From Diplosphaera chodatii (lineage: Eukaryota > Chlorophyta > Trebouxiophyceae > Prasiolales > Stichococcaceae): a stretch of 64,000 nt of DNA. The number at the start of each line of letters is the position of its first letter. Positions within the stretch are counted from its first letter, which is position 1. The notes below the pieces were generated by a model that worked only from the letters and a program-made list of their open reading frames with translations, had not been told where the DNA came from and searched no databases. The position numbers were made by a program, and so were the translations under genes. Location: positions 3,038,001-3,102,000 of the forward strand of contig JAALGY010000012.1 in the NCBI GenBank assembly GCA_032358165.1. Reading direction: 5' to 3'. Positions 57,801 through 64,000 of the stretch are shown piece by piece.

Positions 57801-58944
57801 GCCAGGAACTGGCTGCACTGCGGAGCTGGGGGAGGCGTTCCAGCTGCTGGCAGATGAGCTGCCCAACTTTGTTGCGTTGTCAGGTCAGCTCAGCCGGCCG
57901 CCGCTCAGCAACAGCAACTTCACTCGTGAGAAGCTGCACCAGCTCGATCGCACAGCTGATGCACTTGCTGCCTATGGCAGGCACACAGCAGCAGAAAAAC
58001 TCCTCAGACAGATGGTACAAATTCGCAGCAACGCTTTGGGTCCGGAGGATCCAGACACGCTACGCAGCATCAGCGACCTTGCCCGCCAGCTTGTCGAACT
58101 GGGGCAGCACGTGGAGGCGGCGGCTCTGCACCGGCAGACGCTGGAGACCCAGCAACGGGTGTTGGGTCCGGAGCACTTAGACACGCTGGCCAGCAGGCAC
58201 AGCCTCGCCATCGCACTCAGCCAAATGGGGCAGTATGGGAAGGCGGCGGCACAGCTGCGGCAGACGCTGGAGATCCGGCAGCGGGTGTTGGGGCAGGAGC
58301 ACCCGGACACGCTGGCCAGCATGAACGACCTCGCCACGGTGCTTGACAGAATGGGGCAGTATGAGGAGGCGGCGGCGCAGCTGCAGCAGACGCTGGCGAT
58401 CCTGCAGCGGGTGTTGGGGCTGGAGCACCCGCACACGCTGGTCAACATGAGCAATCTCGCCACAGTGCTTAGCAGAATGGGGCAGTATGAGGAGGCGGCG
58501 GCGCAGCTACAGCAGACGCTGGCGATACAGCAGCGGGTGTTGGGACTGGAGTACCCGCGCACGCTGATCAGCATGAGCAACCTCGCAATGGTGCTTTTCA
58601 AAATGGGGCAGCACGTGGAGGCGGCGGCTCTGCACCAGCAGACGCTGGAGACCCGGCAGCGGGTGTTGGGGCTGGAGCACCCGCACACGCTGGCCAGCAT
58701 GAGTTACCTCGCCACGGTGCTTGGCGAAATGGGACAGTATGAGGCGGCGGCAGTGCAGCACCGACAGACGCTGGCGATACAGCAGCGGGTGTTGGGGCTG
58801 GAGCACCCGGACACGCTGGCCAGCATGCATAATTTAGCTGGGGCACTTGGCAGAATTGGTCAACTCGAGGCAGCACTGACTCTGCAGCGGCGCACAGTGC
58901 CGCTTATGCAACAAGTCCTGGGCCGGATCACCCGTACACGCTAG
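54895..58944 (+). pseudogene. Receptor H: TIR-NB-ARC-TPR gene with TIR frameshift
   Basis: Exons as in G: TIR-a 54895-55096, TIR-b 55426-55729, P-loop 55852-56179 (GGPGEGKSTLAGEA), mini-exon 56302-56366, kinase-2 56468-56590, RNBS-B 56754-57017, winged-helix-a 57153-57316, winged-helix-b plus TPR from 57501. TIR-b is 304 nt against 305 in G: one G of tatcaagaGGacagc is lost near 55624, after the catalytic SSWCMWEL. The shifted frame stops at TAA 55731-55733, formed by the splice donor itself, giving a 169-residue TIR-only protein. The remaining exons are intact and, unlike G, have Cys (TGC) at the G nonsense position. The TPR exon has seven full 42-residue repeats, one fewer than G. A second 1-nt deletion near 58922 changes the last residues (stop 58944 rather than about 58970). 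Confidence 0.8.
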
Positions 58945-59659
58945 CAGCTGTGTCACTCTATGACACATAAACTGCATACATCGGACCGAGATTGCGCCAT
59001 CAGGTGAGGTCTGAGGAGGTTTGCGGACCTTCCGATGCTGTATTGCCAAGTACAACAAGACTGTCTTTCATACCATCGGCCACATCACATATGCGCCTTC
59101 TATCTGCACTTATGCCTGACACTGCGCCCTGACCCTGGCTGTCGTGCGGGCATGCAGCTACCTGGGCAGCAGTGGCGGCGGGGTGGTGGCATGGTGGCTG
59201 AGGTGTAGTGTGTTGCGCTGGTGGCGATGGGGTTTGTCGCGCAGTCGAACATGTCCCAGGGCTATGGAGGCTGGCCTACGGCGCATCGCCGTCAGCAAAA
59301 GCTTCAGCTCTGCGGTGCCGCAGCACCTGCTCCACACGCTATGGGATCTGACGTCCCCGGGTGGCCGGCGGTGAGCGACCATGAGTGACACAGCACGGCC
59401 ACCGATGCTTTTGAAGCAGCAACGCCCAGATGCTGAGGGCAAGTGGGGGTAAGGGCGTGGGGCAGCGGTGTATTGTAGACGATGTGTCCCACACACAGCC
59501 AGGTGTTAGGGTGTCAGGCAGCATGCAACCAGCAGCACCGAAGGCGCCCGATAGGCGCCTGTCAGGTGCGCCTCTCCTTGCTGTCTTGCAGCCGGCTGGG
59601 AGGGCACATATTCTCCCGTAGGTACTCTGCGCTGTCGACCCTGACACCCCAACTTGCAG
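58945..59659. other. Spacer with possible 5' exon of LRR gene
   Basis: Equivalent of 46527-47213. LRRIAVSKSFSSAVPQHLLH is encoded at about 59275-59340, before a donor-like site. Confidence 0.3.
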
Positions 59660-60415
59660 GAGGCTGAGCGGGACCCCGGTGGCGTACTGGCGGCAAGCTC
59701 ATGGCGGCTGGCACGGCTGCTGCTCGCCCCGCTGCACAGCGCTGCCTGGCACCTGCCTCGCCCAGCTCACCTGCTCGGCAAAGTACAACATCTGAAGGTA
59801 CCATGTCTGCGAGAGCATGCCACAGCACGCTCACCTGTACTTCATGCCACCAACTTTGCATGTCTGCCTGTGTCCAGCCAGTGTTGCCACTCATACAAAA
59901 GTATTGTGGAGATCTGGTGACAGCTGCATAACGTATGCAAGTTTTTTGGGATGATTCCCAACCTGTGAGCCTGGTCATGCACGAAGCAGATGCGCCACTT
60001 GCAAGCGGGTCGTTCTGCTGCAGGAGCTGACTTTGCGGGATGCAGGCAGCTGCAAGGCGCTGACCTCTACCGTGCATTGGGGGCTCTCATCTCTGCGGGA
60101 GCTGCAGGCGACCGGCTGCCGGCTGCCAACCGATGCCGGTAACTGAATTCAGAAGCCATTAACTGGGCTTTTTGTGTGCGTGATTGCATAGCTGGCGGTC
60201 ATAGGTACCAGTGAACCACTCCGCTTGACTGTGTGCATGAAGCTGATTGCTCTCGGCACCAGGTGGCTGCCGTGTTAGCACAGGCTAGACTACTTGGGGA
60301 AGAGGGGGCCCTTAAACGCCCAGGACCTGTTGTGCAGTCAATCATGTTGGTGCTTCTCAGGCATCAGCGCGCTACAACCATTGTGGGGCCAGCTGGAGAC
60401 CCTGGAGACTTGCAG
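59660..60415 (+). CDS. Unit 2 LRR exons (open)
   Basis: LRR-a 59660-59797 (138 nt, phase 0 to 0), LRR-b 60024-60138 (ends phase 1), LRR-c 60361-60415 join in frame: WRLARLLLAPLHSAAWHL, HLLGKVQHLK, ELTLRDAGSCKALTST, LSSLRELQATGCRLPTDAG, GISALQPLWGQLETLETC. Leucine spacing and the LP-x-x-I-x-x-L-x-x-L pattern are of plant LRR type. Donors and acceptors are canonical. It lies downstream of the receptor on the same strand but cannot be part of its reading frame, which ends in TPRs. It is part of a larger, otherwise broken gene that also carries TPR and EP-tail sequence. Confidence is good for LRR, low for a functional product. Confidence 0.5.
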
Positions 60416-60559
60416 GTGTACTCATGTGGCCGGCGTAATGTTAGCGCCCCTCACACAGGCGCGCCTCTGCCACTCGGAAGTGCTCTTGCACACGGATACC
60501 TGAATGTCAGAACGGAATGCCATAGACGAGGCACTTTGTCGATGGTGTCACATCACTAG

Positions 60560-62140
60560 GTACATATGAACATGAAGGTCTGCACATACACATGCTGCAG
60601 GCTAAGCTGCTGCACACGACATGCTTTGTGCTGCTCAAATATCACTCAGCTGCTGAGTCCAGGTGAGTGGCAGGGAGCCGACTTGCGCGCACCGGCTGGT
60701 CTGTGGCCCGCGCCACAGCAACTTGGCGGCGCTGCTGCGGGCTGGACTGTGCCATTGGCCCCCTCGGGCAGCGGAGGCAGGTGGTCAGGGGATGGGGAGA
60801 GGCTCGAGCACCTCGCCCCTGCGGTGGGTATCGAGCTGGTTGAATGGGGCGCATGTTACCACGGGCGACCAGGATCATGGAGAGGCCCTGCAGCGGCCAC
60901 CAGACCATCACGTCTGCAGTGGCCTATGCCTGTTCATCGAGCATCCTGCTGATCAGATTGTGCCCGAGAGCCAACATGTTGGCACTCTTGCGAAGGCTGT
61001 CTTGAAATGAGGCGTCAGCTTGCTGCCCTGCCCAGGCCTGTACCCCGTGTCAACAGGGCAGCTGTGTAATGTTGGATGCGCTGCTGCAGCTGCAATGCTG
61101 GACTGCCTGCCTTAAGTCAGCGATGCTTGAGTCAGCAATGCAGCTGTGTCAAGCATTTTCGCTCCTAGACAGCTGTTCATAGCATGTGGCGCTTCGTTCT
61201 GCTTGCAGGCAGGCGTGCCCTCCACGCTGACCACCCTGCAGCACCCGTCGGCGCCATCCGTGCAAGATGCCCAATGCAGCCTGGCCCGCTGCTCCGCCTC
61301 GGCTGCCCGCACAGCCGACAGCCTGAACAATGTGAGCACCGGCACTCACTGGCAGTTGGGGCATTGGCTGTTGAGCATGCAGGATTTGAGGGCAGCCAGG
61401 CACACCCAGGATGGCTGCTGCATGCACGAAGCAGGGGATGACTGTTCATCTAAGTGATCAGCGCATCCCTGTGAGATGCCTGATCACAGGCTATGTTCTG
61501 CTGCGACACCACATGCGCGGCGATGAACACTGCAATTGACTTGATATCCTTCTTCTTGACAGATCGGCTCTGGGCCCTGGGCGCAGCTGATCGTGGCTGC
61601 AGGCGGTGGCACTCAGCTGCACGAAGCAATGGCCAAGCCTGCTTCCCTCGGTGGAGCACTGGACTGTGGGACCATGTATTGCCTCTGCTGCGGCTGCAGG
61701 TGCGGGCTCCCTGCTCTGATACTTTGTAGGCATCGGCAACAAGGGACACCTAAAAGGCGTGCTACTTTCGTGTGGTTCCACTGCCAAGCAGACCTCTGCC
61801 TTGACAGCAACCTGGCTTGCAAGTTCCCGCTTTGCATGCATGCCCTGAAATGCCAGTTGCAGATGCCTACAGGCCGCTAAGGGCGCTGTTGTGTAGCCTG
61901 CAGCGGTTGTTGGAGCTGGCGCTGGCGCCACATGTGCAGCAGCACGGCGCTGCTGCCACCCTGCACGTGGGTCTGCTGTGGGCCGTGGCGCAGTAGCCGC
62001 GTCTGTGCAAACTCGTGCTGGACGCCATACCTGATGGACATTCAGGTGCGCTGGCCATGTAGGGTCTTGCCAAGACACGCCTGAAGAGCCTGCCATGTAG
62101 GCTGCTGTGCACACGCATACCCTGACGCACCCATCATACG
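60560..62140 (+). pseudogene. Unit 2 degenerate exons between LRR and TPR parts
   Basis: Islands conserved with unit 1: 60660-60850 (GAAAGWTVPLAPSGSGGRW), 61209-61331 (VPSTLTTLQHPSAPSVQDAQ, clean acceptor and donor), 61562-61700 (GSGPWAQLIVAAGGGTQLHE) and 61900-62000 (RLLELALAPHVQQHGAAATL, ending at TAG). No continuous chain could be built. Confidence 0.4.
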
Positions 62141-62189
62141 CTGTCTTGCTGAATGCAATGGGACAGCTGTGACGTCGAGATGACTTCAA

Positions 62190-63582
62190 GAGCACGGAGT
62201 GGCTGTTGGGGCTGCAAAGTTCCTGCAAAGCAGCCATGTGACCCTGCAGCCACTGGCACAGGCGCAGCTGTACGGCCTGATGGGATTGCTGACAGCACTG
62301 GTGCGGCTGCGGTGGGAGGCCCTGGGGCCACAGCATCCAGACACGCTGCGGGCCGTCGATCACTGGAGCATCGCGCCCGCGCACCATGACGATGCAGCTA
62401 CACGGTGTGTCCTGGCATGATACGCTTGCACGTATGCACTTCCATATATGGCCACACACATCAATCCAAGTGACACACACAGTGCCATGTGTCCCTGTAG
62501 ATAATATCAGGCCGGCAACCATACTGCTGGGTGCCCAACAGGCATCGCCCTATGCTGGGCGCGGCCATCGCCCTGTGGGGCCGCGACAACCGAGAAGTCC
62601 TGGCCGTATGGACAGCCTGGGGTGGCAGCTGCGGGAGCTGGCGCAGCTGCCCGATGCGCGGCAGCGGCACTCAGAGGCGCTCGCGGGGTGCCGTCGCATG
62701 CTGAGGGAGCTGCGCCCGACCTCCATCAGTTGCGCCGGCAGCCTGGCATGTGTGGAGCACGCCCTTGGGCAGCATGGCGCAGTGGCGCAGCGGTTTCAGC
62801 AGGGAATGATGTGCATTGACACTGACAACATGCCACACGCATGTGCCTGGAACCAGCTGCCAGCCTGCTGCTGCCAGCAGTGTTCAAGGCTGCTAACTGG
62901 TAGTAAACAAGACAACCAGCTGCTTCTCCCTGCCTGTCCTGACGGTGATGTGTTGTTCGCCGCGCATGCAGGTGCTGGCGGCATGGGAAGACCTGTTAGG
63001 GCCGGAGCACCCAGACACGCTGGACGCCCGCTGCAATGTGGCCGCGCTGCTGGCGGCTGGTCCCACACCCTAGGGTCTGGGACGCCAAGCTCAACCTGGC
63101 GCTTAAGCTGCGCGCATGTGGGCAGCACGGCGAGGGGTTGCAGCCGCTACGAGAGGTCGTAGCGGCACAGCAGCGCCGGCTTGGCCCGGACCGTGCAGAT
63201 ACAATGCGCTCGGTAGGCAATCTGGCAGGCCAGCTGTCAGCGGATGGGCAGCTTGAACCTGCAGCGGAGCAGCATGCATGCCAGGCCTTGCTGCTGGAGG
63301 AGCGGCTCCACAGGGCTGTAAAGCAGTGGCGTGGTGCACTACACAGCAAAGCGGCCGGGCATCTTCAGGCTGCTGCAGGAGGTAGAGATTGCAGAGCAGC
63401 AGCATGTAGGAAAAGCAGCTGCGGCTCGGGGGCCTCCGAAGGCGACAACTCACCAGTCGTCGCTGGTGTGGGCTGATAAAGCAAAGGATGCCGATGCGGC
63501 GAGGCCAGGCGCGCCGCAGCTGGCAGCCAATGAGGCTCCGCTGTTAGAGCAGCCACTGCCACCTGTCCTCAGTGCTGTGTAA
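62190..63582 (+). pseudogene. Unit 2 TPR plus EP-tail remnant
   Basis: TPR pieces: 62190-62404 (LVRLRWEALGPQHPDTLRAV), about 62540-62830 (MLGAAIALWGRDNREVLA, then MDSLGWQLRELAQLPDARQR and SEALAGCRRMLRELRPTS in one open frame), 62972-63060 (LLGPEHPDTLDARCNVAALL) and 63080-63320 (RLGPDRADTMRSVGNLAGQL). The EP-like tail is open here in one frame to TAA 63582: VHYTAKRPGIFRLLQEVEIA, then TTHQSSLVWADKAKDADAA. TPR and EP frames differ by 1 nt near 63318, and about 36 nt present in unit 1 are missing near 63061. Breaks differ from those of unit 1. The LVEPFDIA core is absent. Confidence 0.6.
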
Positions 63583-63802
63583 AGGATCGAATGATCAAGA
63601 GTTCTATGTGGGCATTGTGCAGACTGGGTATTTGGACCTGAGTGTTGACTGCACCTGTCAGTGTAGGGCTGGAGTGTTTGCTCACTCGCAACAGCATGCA
63701 GCATGCTGCCAATGCCAGTAGTATTGTCAGCGTACTGAACCATTGGACACTGTTTTAGTTGCTGCAGGAAACACAATTTACACATGGTCAACCGGCTGCG
63801 CT

Positions 63803-64000
63803 TCATGTGCTGAGAACTTGCAAATGACTGCTGACCACAGCTATCACACCATACTCGATATGATGCGGCTCATGCAAGGTCAACGCAGACAGCACGACCG
63901 CCCAGCTGCACTACTACCAAGTGCTGAACTGCTGCCATACGTCTCAGAACAGGCACGACGTTGACATGGCTGCTGTAAAGATCGCTTACTTGACCCTCAG
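63803..64000. repeat. Start of tandem unit 3
   Basis: The last 198 nt repeat the beginning of units 1 and 2 (CTGCTGACCACAGCTATCAC, then CGCCCAGCTGCACTA), so the array continues to the right of the window. Confidence 0.85.

Larger units (their letters stand above)
51369..63802. repeat. Tandem unit 2, about 12.43 kb
   Basis: Second copy of the unit at 38801. It is shorter partly because the receptor TPR exon has one 126-nt repeat less and because of small indels. Confidence 0.9.

Noticed and set aside
1..64000. Bacterial origin, suggested by SHAGEDK-type TIR and TPR-containing STAND proteins
   Set aside because: All receptor genes are interrupted by spliceosomal introns with conserved phases, there is no operon structure, and the EP-like and LRR sequences are plant-type.

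Overview
The window looks like nuclear DNA of a green alga (chlorophyte). It is GC-rich, genes are split by short GT-AG (occasionally GC-AG) introns, coding exons are rich in Ala, Gln and CAG/CTG triplets, and one gene has a TGTAA polyadenylation motif just after its stop. The recognisable gene types are plant/algal: TIR-NB-ARC-TPR immune-receptor-like proteins, proteins with a domain resembling the EP domain of EDS1/PAD4/SAG101, LRR-like exons and a Psb27-like fragment. I reconstructed exon chains by eye from domain homology and splice signals; in nearly all of them exon lengths sum to whole codons.

Left part (1-38.8 kb): a minus-strand array of six TIR-NB-type modules, read right to left. 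F (37.3-33.4 kb) splices in phase into E, a degenerate second TIR (33.3-32.4 kb). D (22.6-17.8 kb) splices in phase into C (17.7-13.5 kb), predicting a 2,250-codon double receptor TIR-NB-TPR-TIR-NB-TPR. B (13.45-10.62 kb) is truncated before its TPRs. A (4.0-<1 kb) is a pseudogene leaving the window. Between them lie two EP-like genes (minus, 5.1-6.6 kb; plus, 24.95-25.9 kb), an unassigned broken minus-strand reading frame (23.4-24.3 kb), a Psb27-like fragment (9.1-9.6 kb) and TPR debris (27-29.3 kb).

Right part (38.8-64 kb): two full copies and the start of a third of a tandem unit of about 12.5 kb. Each full unit holds, in order, minus-strand TPR debris, a minus-strand reading frame that overlaps or abuts the receptor start, a plus-strand TIR-NB-ARC-TPR gene of a second TIR subfamily (G, H), and a decayed plus-strand LRR/TPR/EP-tail gene. 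The two receptor copies carry different lesions: G has an in-frame TGA before the MHD-like motif, and H has a 1-nt deletion after the TIR catalytic motif that leaves a TIR-only frame.

Together this is an expanding and decaying NLR-like cluster in which TIR-NB-TPR receptors are repeatedly neighbours of EP-like proteins. In seed plants TIR enzymes signal through EDS1-family EP-domain heterodimers, so the pairing suggests, by inference only, a TIR-EP signalling module in an alga.
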